Of a stretch of DNA of 64,000 bases, positions 22,260 to 33,130 are shown piece after piece (the stretch's first letter is position 1; each line of letters opens with the position of its first letter). The notes under the pieces were generated by a model. That model had not been told where the DNA came from, did not search any database, and saw nothing but the letters and a program-made list of their open reading frames with translations. The stretch covers positions 208,407,272-208,471,271 of the forward strand of contig OU015490.1 in NCBI GenBank assembly GCA_907164885.2, read 5' to 3'. The stretch comes from Dolomedes plantarius. Lineage: Eukaryota; Arthropoda; Arachnida; Araneae; Dolomedidae. The position numbers and the translations under genes are program-made.

Positions 22260-24349
22260 TAATGCTAGGAAAAAGTAACATAATAATGATATAAGTACTA
22301 GTAATATAATAGAACTTTCCTAATGTTTCATTTATATATGTCAGTACTTAATTACGTTCACCTGTCATATCTTCTCCTCCAAAGAAAAGTGATGCTTATC
22401 CTTCAAACATACTTTTTAATTAACTTGATCGTGATGCATTGTTTTGGACTTCACCCGGGAGTTTACAAAACTTCCACTCTAGTGATTTCTTCACACATTT
22501 CATGACAATATTAATGACACTTCGGGGAAGAATTCATTTGGGTACTCCCCGACTAAATTAAGTATTGATTCTTGGATTTGAAATTCTAGAAAGGTATTCT
22601 TTATGAAGCACAGGCTATCAATTTTCTCTTTCTATGTCTTTTCGTCCGAAAAGAAGAAATAAGTTCTTGAACAACCTACAAAGATGCCGAAAACAGATTT
22701 CAATTAAACGGAATCCAGTCGTAATGGAATAAGATATATATCCTTATTTCTATTAGGAAAAAATATTGGATCCACTGTTTTAATTTTAAAAATCTCAGAA
22801 AATTGGGCAAAGATGGGTCAATCTATAGTAAACTCGAGTCATCTCCGGACATTTTCATCTAAAAAGTCATATTTTTGTTATTAAAGTTCACATTCAGCGG
22901 CTTTCAAGAGAAATAAATTGGATTTATGCTTAAATGTATATCTTAATTGATACTAAAAATTTAAAGCCTACGTTTCAAGGTGACTGTCTACGTTGAAAAT
23001 GTCATTTTTTCTATTTGGGTCAATTTCATTTTTTGCAAGAATCGTGTAATTCAATCTTTTCTCTTTTCAAAACTGTTTTGATTTTCATTCTACATTAATT
23101 AGAAGCAGAGTTATAGCTATTTAAAAAAAACATCTTCTGCTACAAAATTGAAGTGGCAAACAACTTAAATGCGTTTTCCTCAGAATTATGTTTTTTAGCA
23201 CAAATCTCTACGGTTATCATGATATCTCACATAATAATGTATATAATTTGATAAAACTTTCAGGAAATATTTTAGATGCTATTGTTAATGAAATGACGCA
23301 CAATAATTGGTGTATATTAAATAGATATTTGTTTGGGGCTGTTTTTATTAGGAAAGGAATGTCGAATCGGGGAAAATTTTCATATTGGAACATAAAATTA
23401 CGTTTATTTTTACATTTTAAAATTTCTCTTAGATTGTAGATCATTTTGAAGATAGCTGTCATATATATCATGTGTGAGAAGGAAATTAAAATAGTAGCAT
23501 TAGGATTTTGTGCAGAGTGATAGGCGTTTTAGCTAAATTTCATTAAAAATTACTTCAAATAGACTAATCTATAAAAAAAAGTATGCTATTTTCAGGTAAG
23601 TTTTTGTTCCTTTTTAAAAATTTTATGTGCTATTTTACCATAAAATACCAAAAAATCCTTTAAACAATTATTTTTTAAAAACTTTACTGCGAACGTAGGC
23701 AGTCACCTTTTTTAAAAACATGTTTTAATTGGTAAAGGTGGCTCAGACTGTATTGAACGACTGTCATATCAAGATATATTCACTGAAAAAATACATATTT
23801 AAATAAAGGTTTATTCTGGCTCTTTAAAGCGCAATACATTGTATTTATACGTGAATGCATCTTAATGTCTACTAAAAAATGTGAAGCCTACGTTGTTATT
23901 CTAATAATGTGTATCATATTAGTAAAGAAGGGTCAAAAAGTACTAAACGACGGTCTTATCAAGATATATTCACTGAAAAAAGTCATATTATACTAAAGTT
24001 TTTATTACTAAATACTCATATAATGAATCGTTTCAAACAAAAAAAAATTGTGAATATAATTATGCTACAAATAGTATTAAAAAATCTAATTATAGTCGAC
24101 TATCTTCGCAGTCTAGAATGGGATGGCTATGTATTAAATAAAATACATGGGATTACAAAATATATTACTATATTACAAAAACGATCTTGTGATTTAAGGA
24201 AGCATTTATACTTTAATAAATACTGCACAGTTGCATTTCTTCTGATTTAATTAAAATTATAAGGGAACAACTTTTTTATTAAGTTTCAAATATAGTGCAT
24301 GCATACATTTTAGTTTCGAATAAAAAGTCTTGAAATTTGTGTTTTGCCA
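22260..24349. other. AT-rich sequence with diverged local repeats
   Basis: The sequence tatcaagatatattcactgaaaaa occurs at about 23767 and 23959, preceded by acgactgtcatatcaag or acgacggtcttatcaag. This indicates an old duplication with a period near 192 bp. The related gaagcctacgttg and aaagcctacgtttcaagg lie at 23883 and 22965. Open frames here have no protein features. Confidence 0.5.
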
Positions 24350-24453
24350 TACATGCAATTTCATGGACTAGGGCTTTCCTCCAAGTCGATGTACCGTCTG
24401 AAATGTATTCACAGGACCCCAAGGGGTCCATGTACCACAGCTTAAGAAACCCT
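24350..24453 (-). mobile_element. Possible hAT-type terminal fragment
   Basis: On the minus strand, cagggtttcttaagctgtgg then tacatggaccccttggggtcc. This resembles the common hAT end (CAG(G/T)G(T/G)TTCT...) seen in animal genomes. The opposite end and a target duplication were not identified. Confidence 0.4.
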
Positions 24454-24711
24454 GATTTACAAAGCAACCATTGTGTTATTTCAAAATGAAGAACAGTTGC
24501 AAAAAGTCGAATTACTGTGAACGATTTAATAGTCTATAGGAGCATATGACAATTATTTTGTTCTGAACAAAAGACACAACTCGTATCTAATTTTATTTGC
24601 CAACTATGACTATATACAGGGATGAATTTGTGTCAAAATTTATTGTGTATGGTGGGCAAATTGTATTTATATCAATAATATAAATTTCAAACAATCGTCT
24701 CTACAAACTGT

Positions 24712-24862
24712 GTTGTTGTTGTTGTTGCTAATGCCCTCTGGTTCGAGATTCCATTCACCAGGTCCTAATAGGCTATTGGGCTGAAAAGGGCTGCTCTTGT
24801 TTTGAATTGCCACCACGAGGGTCGGAGTCCGACTTGGCTGAATGATCGGTCCCGTAATTTTG
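24712..24862 (-). repeat. SINE family A, 3' fragment
   Basis: Starts at a (GTT)n tail on the plus strand and contains the complement of aagtcggactccgacc, the conserved family A 3' block. The head is missing. Confidence 0.75.
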
Positions 24863-25619
24863 AACCGAATCAAGCGACGAGACCGACAAACTGTGTAAAT
24901 GATGTAGTTGAAAAGTCGTGAAAAGTGGAGGAAACAAGGTGTGGTTATTGTGCCTAATAATGCGATGTCGAATAAAAAGAACAACTGGATGTGCAAAACT
25001 TGGATGTCATGTTTTGCGGCAGGTACCCTACAGTATAAGTTTATCACCCGCATTCTAATTCTGAACGCTTTAAACAGCACTCACAGAAAGCCATGGATAC
25101 TTTCAGGCATCAGCCTTAGTCTTTCTTCGTGAAAGTAATGTGTTCAGCTGTTACCAATGAGATGCTTATCTAATTGTTCATGATGAACGTTTCATATTTC
25201 GGTATATTCTTGTCCTCATAGTCACTTCAGTTTCGGAGAGACAAATTTACGGAAAATTCCGGTAACAGCCAGTGAATTTAACTTGCAAGCATGCAAAAGA
25301 ATTACTTATTAAAAATTTATTTTTTAAAAAAATCTTACAGTATTTTACCACATTACCATAGCAGAAAGATCCTCACATCTAAGCCGTGCTTTAAATTGCT
25401 GTTGATAGCAGATTACCCAATTGAAAGTCGTAGATACACACACTAGAACAGAGTGCAAGTTAGTGAATCGGTAGTTTTAAGATTCGTTTATTTTATTGTA
25501 CAGAAGTGACTACCTTTAATTAATAGCTATAACCACCATATTGTTACTCTCACCAACCACTGCATTTATTATTTTTAATTAATTTTCGTCAGCGATGAAT
25601 TTCGCAACATCTACACTAA

Positions 25620-25856
25620 GTCTTTTTGTGGCCAGTTGGTGAGGAAGGTACTATCTCCCCAGATGTCACACCGGGTGTTTGTTCAATATTGACATCTAGT
25701 CAAAATTGGCACTCTGGTGGCCCCTGACTAAGTCCGACTCCGATCCTTGTGGTCCTTATAAACCGGAACCGCAACCCTTAGCGCGCAACCCTATATGGAC
25801 CTGGTCTCGAATATGTTCCTGCCACGGGGCATAAGAAACAGAAACAACAACAACAG
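25620..25856 (+). repeat. SINE family A, 5'-truncated copy
   Basis: Contains gaggaaggtactatctcccc, ccagatgtcacaccgg, aagtccgactccgatcc, atatggacctggtct and an (AAC)n tail. It faces away from the fragment at 24712. Confidence 0.8.
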
Positions 25857-26000
25857 TTCTCATCATTTTTATGGGCTAATAATACTGCCAATATATACTA
25901 TGGTTTACCTCTTGCTCTATCCACATTTGGTATTCTTACCTTCACAATATCTACTTTGGCAACAGCAAACTGCAGGTTTCATATTTTTAAAATAAAAGTA

Positions 26001-26182
26001 AGGGCCTGTTCACATAGGAGTCCGGTAGCGGAAGCGTAAAGTATTGAAATATATTTAACCAATGACAAACCTCCAAACGATTAGCAACGAAATTTTTAAC
26101 GCCTATGATTGGTTTATTTCCGTCGCAGTGCCATCTTTCATTTTAACGCTTCCGCTACCGGAATCCTATGTGAACAGGCCCT
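26001..26182. mobile_element. 182-bp MITE with 37-bp inverted ends
   Basis: The left end agggcctgttcacatagga continues through gtccggtagcggaagcgt. It matches the complement of the right end with one mismatch in 37. TA dinucleotides flank both sides (25999-26000 and 26183-26184), consistent with a 2-bp TA duplication. No ORF. The GTTCACA-type end and 2-bp site recall ISL2EU/Harbinger-related elements, but that assignment is a guess. A second, right-truncated copy lies at 50155. Confidence 0.85.
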
Positions 26183-26387
26183 TACACAATGAGAATGCAT
26201 TATATATATGAAATTTATCATCCTAGACTGCCGATTATGCTTAATATCAGGTAAATTTTACTAATTTAGTACAATTTATTGTATTTACGATTACTATGCA
26301 TAATCACTGGTAAATGGGATTTAATCGCAATATAAGAAAGAAATTTATCGCATTTAAAAAAATCTTTCATGATTAGGCCTAATAATC

Positions 26388-26407
26388 GGTGATTATGCAT
26401 AATCACC
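26388..26407. repeat. Perfect 20-bp palindrome
   Basis: ggtgattatgcataatcacc is its own reverse complement. A related half, tatgcataatcac, occurs at about 26295. Confidence 0.9.
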
Positions 26408-26567
26408 AGATTTATCATTTTTACCTTAACATATGTATCAGAAAAGCAAATATGGACAAAAAGTATTATTACCGATCATTTGAAAATTTAAAGGTTTTTG
26501 TATATACTATTATGCTTTTTATTGAAATAAAATCATTTATTTCAATATTTGACATTAAATATCCCAT

Positions 26568-26583
26568 ACACACACACACACAC
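26568..26583. repeat. Short (CA)n run
   Basis: cacacacacacacac. Confidence 0.9.
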
Positions 26584-27128
26584 TAATCATTTCGGCCCAG
26601 TTTGACTAATATATCCAAACATATTAGGTAAACCCAATTAAAATTTTGAATGCTATTATGCAGGCCACAACAAATACCGAGGTAACGAGTCGGCTTAAAT
26701 CCTAATGCCTATAACTGAATAATGTATATTAAACATCAGGAAACGCATATCATGTCCGTGATTAGTAAATGACATAAACGTCCCAATGATAATTTTGACG
26801 TGGTTTGGGCGCTCTCGGAAACTGCTTGATTCTGCAATTACGTATGTCACAATAATAACCGAACTTGAATGCATATTATGGTAGGAAACAAACTAAATTA
26901 TGACGTGAAAGTTAACATTATCCAAATGTGGCCGTATATAGAATTCTTAATACACTTGGAAAGCCTGCAAAAATCTCTGATTTATAGCTTAACATCTTAT
27001 AATTGATGACTTATTACAGATATTAGGAACCTTTTTTATGTTTGTAGCACCATTGGGAATTAGGTTAGAGGCTTGGGGGCACCTTTATTAGAATTTTAGT
27101 TTTTTTTTTCAATTTTTTAAATCAAAGT

Positions 27129-27690
27129 ACAGGGTGTCCGGGTTAAATGTAACCAAAAGTTATGACTTATTTTACGGAACTACCCATTAGAATTTTTTTT
27201 TAAATATTTTAATAGAAAGAACGCCTCACCAAGTTTTAATACCAATCATTGATTTCATTATAGTATTATAGATTTCGATATGTTTCCCTTTTATATCACG
27301 ACTAATGTCTAAATGGTAATCCAGTTCTCTCCAAGTGTTTCGCAGTATATCACGAGTAATTAGAAATATTTTGCTTGGGGATTCTTTAAATCCGTTGTGT
27401 ATAAACAAATAATTGAAACTGTGGATGAGTTGAAGAAGAGTATCATTCAAGCAATTCGTGTAATAACTCCTGATAGGCTACGAAACACTTGGAGAGAACT
27501 GGATTATCATTTAGACGTTTGTCGTGCTGCAAAAGGTGCACACATCGAAATCTATGATACTAGGATTGAACAAGTAACAAACACTAGGATAGCATACTTT
27601 CATACAGTTTTGAAAATGACTATGGGATTCAGTATAGTTATACACTACAGGACTATAATAAAAATTGCTAAAAGTATAATCATATAATTA
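27129..27690. pseudogene. Two mariner-like transposase C-termini in inverted orientation
   Basis: Minus strand, 27450-27226: ITRDILRNTWRELDYHLDIS and IKGKHIEIY. Plus strand, 27397-27570: ITPDRLRNTWRELDYHLDVC and AKGAHIEIY. Both match the last 40 residues of the mariner-like family also seen at 20292. The two arms (about 27253-27345 and 27478-27562) form an imperfect inverted repeat around a spacer of about 130 bp. A terminal-like tacagggtgtccggg at 27129 lies beyond the minus-strand copy, where its 3' end should be. Neither copy retains catalytic residues. Confidence 0.8.
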
Positions 27691-27850
27691 TATAATCGAC
27701 AGTATAACGATAAACCAGTTATTGAAGTAATTAGGTCAGGTGGAACTAGATTCTGTCGAAAAATCTGTGAAGCTAACCAGTGCCTTGAAATCTAGGATAT
27801 GCATGTAGTGTAAAGACTACGACAGTACCATTTTGTATAAAACAGTCTTT
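27680..27850 (+). repeat. Local repeat, copy 1
   Basis: gacagtataacgataa...gtagtg(t/c)aa(a/g)(g)actacgacagt...tttgtataaaac. The same order of blocks is found at 29165-29320. It ends immediately before the Tigger-like MITE. Confidence 0.7.
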
Positions 27851-27856
27851 GTTATA

Positions 27857-28335
27857 CAGTAAAACTTCATTTATCAGGTCAAACTGGGGCCATAGGCAAT
27901 CCGGATAATTGAAAATCGGGATAATACGGGAAATATGGGTAATAAGCAAAATAAAATCCTTAACTAAGCAGACTTACCGTTTATTACGAAAAAAAGCAAT
28001 GTTTTCTAACAAAATTGCATAGTATAGTTTACAAGACAAACCTTTCACATCATTTCTTAACAAAAAATTGGTAAGTCTAGTAAAGCTTTCTTAATCTCAA
28101 CAAAAAGCATTTTATTACCATAATTTATTGTACATTCTATGCAGGAACTGTACATTGAATCAAACGAAAAAGTGGATATTTCGCGTACTTGTAGTTACAT
28201 TCTTGCTATAATAGTTAAAAATTACTATCTAATGTGAACAATAATATGTGTTAAATAAAAGTAATGTTTAAAAATCTGTTCTTGATTATCCGGAGATCCA
28301 GATAAAGAAAAGCCGGGAAAATGAGGTTTTTACTG
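27857..28335. mobile_element. Tigger/pogo-like MITE, 479 bp
   Basis: Left end cagtaaaacttcatttatc, right end complement cagtaaaaacctcatttt. TA lies on both sides (27855-27856, 28336-28337). CAGTAAAACCTC...ATCCGGA-type ends are characteristic of Tigger-type pogo elements; atccgga appears near the right end and a(a)tccggata near the left. No coding capacity is seen. Confidence 0.75.
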
Positions 28336-28439
28336 TATTAATGTGATTCTTGTGATGGATTCTTAGAGCACAAATGTTTGATATCAATCTTAACAGATGT
28401 GGGCGTGAGAGTCATCAATTCAACTAATATTTATTTTAA

Positions 28440-28524
28440 GGTAGGGGGCTCATGAATATTTTTTTCTCTATGCTACTCCCCAAAAAAAGAAAAAATCTCG
28501 CAGCACACCGGTTGAGGATTACTG
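28440..28524 (-). mobile_element. Possible hAT-type end
   Basis: On the minus strand, cagtaatcctcaaccggtgt with gctgcgagattttttc, which resembles the widespread hAT end CAGTGGTTCTCAACCGGTG. Only one end was seen. Confidence 0.4.
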
Positions 28525-29160
28525 ACCGGTATGCCGAACGTTAAATTAAAATGATAAAATCTGATTTTTAAATTATTTTTGTTAAAATGAAGTAGGCAAC
28601 CAAAAATTGATAACATACAAGTACTGACAAGAATAGTTTTGATGGCTACCAAGCAATGGGTTCAGCTGATATGCATTTTGTTATGACTGTAGGATTCCAA
28701 ATAACCGATCGCTTTGAACGAGACAACTATTTCTGAAAACTAAAAGTTAACTTTCTTATCGTATACGAGCGAAATAAAACCTGTAGAGGTAGTACCTAGA
28801 TAACCTAAACAATGATGATTAAGGGGCAAGAGCATTTTGTTTACAATTGAAAGAGTAAGCCATAGTTTACCACGGTTCACAAATTCTGCAATTGTAGAGT
28901 ACTGTCAGAACCGGTAATGCCTAAAGCAATTATTATCCATTCTATGAGTCACAAATGATTCGAGGCAGTGCTTATAATGATGGTCGGCACGACAGATTTT
29001 GGATACATCCTCGTTAGGTCTCAGAAGCGCTAATCCTTGTCTATAATATGGAGGGAATTAATATTGTGCTCAGGTTGTATGACATTTAATATGTCTGTGG
29101 CTTCGGCTACATGTTTTCCGGGTACAAACCCCTTTCAGATATTTTTTCTAAGAAATAAAG
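28525..29160. other. No recognisable feature
   Basis: AT-rich sequence without coding signal. Confidence 0.45.
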
Positions 29161-29164
29161 TATA

Positions 29165-29325
29165 ATAGAGACAGTATAACGATAATCTACTGTTTTATAT
29201 TATTTTGCCATTTAGAACTAGCTACTGTAGATAAATCTATGATGTCGTGCAGTTTCTTGAAATTCTGGATAATCAAGTAGTGCAAGCACTACGACAGTTC
29301 ATTTTGAATAAAACTATCTTTTATT
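29165..29325 (+). repeat. Local repeat, copy 2
   Basis: gacagtataacgataatc, cttgaaattctggat, caagcactacgacagttc and aataaaact match copy 1 at 27680 in order. Confidence 0.65.
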
Positions 29326-29330
29326 ACGAA

Positions 29331-29554
29331 CACTAGTGAGTAAGACTGGTTAAAAGTGTCAAGCTGTCACAACACAGGTCCAGGGTTCGATCCTGCGACT
29401 GGCAAGATCGACTCAGCATTTCATTTCTTGATTGGGTCGATAAAATGAGAACCAAGCATGCTTGGGAACTAATCTCTGGGGGCCCCACGTCAGGTTGGCC
29501 ATGTAGCAAAAAATGACCGTAGCGCTCCAAAACCAAACCAAACCAAACCAAACC
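29331..29554 (+). repeat. SINE with family C head and family B tail
   Basis: The head has ggttaaaagtgtcaagctg and box B ggttcgatcctgcgactgg, as in the family C copies at 30139 and 36379, followed by gggtcgataaaatgag and the cacgtcaggttg block. It then switches to catgtagcaaaaaatgaccg with tagcgctcc and a (AACCA)n tract, which is the family B 3' end (34310). This makes it a mosaic. Confidence 0.75.
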
Positions 29555-30138
29555 GTCGGCAAAAGGAAGGTCAGTGTTACAATTACGGAACAAAGCCCAT
29601 GATAAATTTTGCGTTGAAATCATTTTCAGTATCTTATATATTAAACAAATGTGGAAGCAAATATTACTTTCATTTAACGTTGGAGTTTATTTTCAAAGCA
29701 TATTACTTGGTTAGATTATATTTGTTCCAGCCATATATATATATACGTTATCAATTAAAAAGGCAATATTACATAATTTTTGGCCACTTATTTTCAAAAT
29801 ATTTATTATTTGCACGCATGATAAAAGTCGCACACTCCTAGTACAAGGCTAGGCAAGCTGCTTATTCAAAAGCAGACGATTTCATCGTATATAGCAGCCA
29901 TAAACCTAGGTTGTGTCTCTTCCCCTACCAGATTATATGACCACGATTGCTAAGTAGTACACATTTTAAAAATCCAACAGTTTTTTAAATTAAGTTTTAA
30001 TTATTTTTTAATTTACTTCTAGTTAATTTTTTAATTATTTTTATTTTTTGTTTTTAGTTAACAGATTGGGCAAAATCAAATGTAATTGAGTACATAACTT
30101 TAGTACACATATATTCAAAATGCTTACATAGTATTTGA
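29555..30138. repeat. Duplicated segment, uninterrupted copy
   Basis: Begins cgtcggcaaaaggaaggtca. It matches 34349-36370 in order (ttacggaacaaagcccatga, tggaagcaaatattactttc, aaagtcgcacactcctagta, agattatatgaccacg or its homologue). It lacks the two insertions present there, and so preserves both target sites: cttatatattaaac at about 29635 and catttaacgttgg at about 29670. The SINE C at 30139 belongs to the duplicated unit. Confidence 0.88.
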
Positions 30139-30424
30139 CACCCGGTGGCGTAGTGGTTAAAAGCGTCAAGCTGCCACGCCACAGGTCCAAGGTTCGACCC
30201 TGCGACTGGGCGAGGTCGACTCATGCCTTTCATCCCTTTATTGGGTCGATAAAATGAGGATTAAGCATGCTTGGGACCAAAACCCTGGGGGTACCACGTC
30301 AGGTTGACCACCTGACTGAGACATATGCTGTATGGCACCCCAATCCCATAGTCAAAAAAGCGGAAATGAACACCTCCGGCCTCGGTTCACAGCGGACTGT
30401 TGCGCCATGAGTTCAGTTTAGTTT
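30139..30424 (+). repeat. SINE family C, full length
   Basis: The head has a very clear box A, tggcgtagtgg (30146 on), and box B, ggttcgaccctgcgactggg. The body contains ttgggtcgataaaatgagga, cacgtcaggttgaccacctg, actgagacatatgctgtatg and ggactgttgcgccatgagtt, and ends in a T-rich region. It is tRNA-derived; the 3' part is unrelated to tRNA. Its position is shared with the copy at 36379, so both descend from one insertion. Confidence 0.88.
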
Positions 30425-30699
30425 AGCGAGTAAGACATTGGGTTGAGTTTGGGTGCACAGGGTCCAGTAAAATGAATTCCCACATTTCTAAGGGTCATTG
30501 GTAAGGAAGTGGGAAAGGGGGAGGAAGACGGAAACAATTCGGACGGATTTTCTTGTTATTATTAATAAGCACCATGAGTTTCTAAATTTGATAAAGTTGG
30601 TAAACCATCGAGGTTTCGTTACCGACACGTCCTTTAAAAACAGCGATCCTGCCTCGGTGACATAGAGGGTATTTAGAACACGCTTCGAGCTATATGTAA

Positions 30700-31082
30700 C
30701 TGATGGCGTTCCTGGTCGAAAAACAATCCTGTGATGAGTTTCAAACGTGAGAGCAAATTAGTATCACGTTTGAACTAAGGAAACCAGATGGTCGTCCCCG
30801 GGAGATTAAAACACATGAAAATGTGCACCGAGTCCATCATTCGTGAGGAACCTTGTGCCATTCCCACAGATATAACCAACAGAGTGGCAGAAAACTTTAG
30901 AGAAAGCCTTCAGCAATTGCATCGCAAATAACGGGTGCCACCTCAGTTAAGTTATTTTCAAAACCTCATGGAAAAAATACTTTATAATTACTTTTCAAAA
31001 ATATAAAGCTTTTTACTTTAAATAGTTCGTTCGTGTTTTTTTTTACCCTCTGAAATGTGGGAGTCCTCTCTGCCGCACCCTG
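30700..31082 (+). pseudogene. Mariner-like transposase C-terminal remnant with 3' end
   Basis: Translation near 30830-30960 gives IREEPCAIPTDITNRVAENF and RESLQQLHRK, the C-terminal region of another mariner-type family (IPxDxxxRVxENFRxRLQQC in relatives). The terminal sequence ends at 31082 before TA: ctctctgccgcaccctg, equivalent to CAGGGTGCGGCAGAGAG. The catalytic domain is absent upstream, so this is a 5'-truncated copy. Confidence 0.7.
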
Positions 31083-31869
31083 TAGAAAGTTAAATTTTTC
31101 TTATCATTTTTGTTACATTGAGAATCCTAGAAAATAAGTGGAGTGGGGAGTAGGTGCATGTAAGAACATACTGACGTATTGATCGTCCAAAAGTTATTTA
31201 TTAAGGCGTGATTTAGTTGGGGTAGTACATTAGTTATTATTTTAGAAAGGGGTAGTTGGGTGCGTTGTGTAAGATTTATTTGTTTATAACCCAGAGTCCT
31301 GGACGAAGTTAGCAATAACGAACAAATTGAAGGATAGCGAAAACCTAGACTAAAAATGAAACTTTTCATTCAGTACCCTGAAAACCAACTGTGAAAACTA
31401 AAACAGACAAATCGTTAAATTTAAACTAAACTAAATTTATTTACAAAATTTACATTTTTGCATATTATTTTAATCATTGTCTTTTCATCAGGCGCACTTA
31501 GCCATCCACCAAAACTTTAGTTTATCTTTAAGACAATTTTCATTCAACAATTACTTTTCAAGGAAAATAGGAAGCACACGATGATTACCAAAAACTCAAC
31601 ATATCTATTCAACACTATCTCTCCTCTCAAATTTCTTCTACCGGCCGTAAACAAAACTTAATAAAAAAACAACTATAAACAAAAGGGACTGAGCTAAACA
31701 ATAATATTTGTGCGAATCACTCGGTTCAGTTGACCTTTAGCAGATTGATGATTCCTCTGATTTAGTTAGTTGAGGTCTGTAGAGGCTATCAGTTGATAGG
31801 CAGGGGCATAAACTTCCTTTTCATCCGTCTTCTTAAAACTTCTCGTGAATTCACACCACTACACAAACT
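31083..31869. other. No recognisable gene
   Basis: AT-rich. Frames here lack protein features. Confidence 0.45.
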
Positions 31870-32410
31870 TTATTTTAATCAGGCACCTATCTTTGAGAAA
31901 CTCAAAATGTCGACCCAACGCCGTAAAACACAAGGGAAACCGAAGCTCGACCCTATACGCCACCAGGAATCCGAGTCTGAGACTCGAGAGGGAGAGCTTT
32001 TTAGAGTGGAGAGCTTGCTATTTTAGAGAGAGGCCTATTAAATATTCAAACTCCCCAATTTATATATTTCAAATCACATTCTTCTTTCTTGACTCCTCCT
32101 TCAAAATATTTTTTCTCCATTCCCGATTCTGCCATCATTTCATTCGCTTACATCACTTCAACATTCTTTAATTGGCCGCCCCTGCTTCACCGACGTACGC
32201 CCACACGGAAACCGCACGCAAACCTCCCAAGTTGCTTGTGGTTTTCTCCTCGAAAATCCTCTTACAAAGTTCATTGTCGGTTAATGGCAACTTCGGTGAC
32301 AGTCTGGCCTAATCTTGTCTGGCGATCAACCCCCCCCCACGGTCATCGCAGCTGTAAGACCTATTCTATACGCTGCATCTAACATAAGACTGCTCCGCTC
32401 TTTAATTATC
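31870..32410 (-). other. Less AT-rich segment, possibly LTR-like
   Basis: A locally GC-richer block. On the minus strand it begins TGTTAGATGCAGCG (from 32386) and carries a possible polyadenylation signal (aataaa) near 31880. That would fit a solo LTR read on the minus strand, but I found no CA end with a target duplication. No protein is recognised on either strand. Confidence 0.25.
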
Positions 32411-32612
32411 GTACCGCGTCAGCCGTCGTTTCCCATTTTATCAAATGAATGTAATGATAAAAGCCTTCGAATCGACTTATCCTTTTAATATTTTTATAAT
32501 ATTTTCACCTATTCGAAGGCGCATCATTACACATACCACAATCATGTATTAAGGAGTTTTGGTGTAAAGAAAAGTGTGTCACATTAGACACGCCTTTTAC
32601 CTCAAATTTATG

Positions 32613-32622
32613 AAGGTATATA
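32613..32622 (+). promoter_or_regulatory. Candidate TATA box
   Basis: ggtatataaaggg precedes the duplicated segment at 32655. Only sequence resemblance supports it. Confidence 0.2.
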
Positions 32623-32654
32623 AAGGGTATACCACGACACGATTGAATTCTTTT

Positions 32655-33130
32655 TTTGCAACAGTATTTGCCACGAAGAGAACACACTGTGACAGATGTT
32701 ATATTAGAATTAAAAAACTTGGCGTTTGAACTAAGTAAAACTTTTTCTTTTTTGAAAATTACCTTAATGCATATTAATGCAGAAGGTACCCCTTCTGCAT
32801 TACCCCTTCTGATTTAACATTGAAAACCTAAGGAAGAAATATTCAATGATAATTTCAACTAATTTTAAAATCACTTAATCCCGTTTCATCAAGGTTTTAT
32901 TTCACGTTTAGCTAGGTTTTTATTTGCAACAGTCTTTGCCACGACGAGCAAAGACCGTAGCAGATGTTATATTAGAATTAAAAAAAACTTGGCATTTGAA
33001 CTTGCAGAAACTTTTTCTGTTTTGAAAATTACTTTTCCTCATATAAATGCAAAAGAGATAGATTTAACATTGAAAACCTAAGAAAGAAATAATCAACGAT
33101 AATTTTTAACTAATTTTAAAATCATTTAAT
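32655..33130 (+). repeat. 268-bp tandem duplication with coding-like core
   Basis: tttgcaacag(t)...tttgccacga at 32655 recurs at 32923, followed in both by gcagatgttatattagaatt (gacagatg in the first), aaaactt, and then gatttaacattgaaaaccta. In one frame copy 1 reads TVTDVILELKNLAFELSKTF and copy 2 TVADVILELKK, suggesting a decayed coding repeat. The protein is not recognised. Confidence 0.55.

Noticed and set aside
29333..29623. Minus-strand 96-codon frame
   Set aside because: It is antisense to a tRNA-derived SINE and its tail, and is not a gene.
30139..30212. tRNA-like sequence with good A and B boxes
   Set aside because: The 3' side continues into a repeated SINE body and does not close an acceptor stem, and a second copy at 36379 has the same body. 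It is a SINE head, not a tRNA gene. The same reasoning applies to 6690-6765 and 34183.
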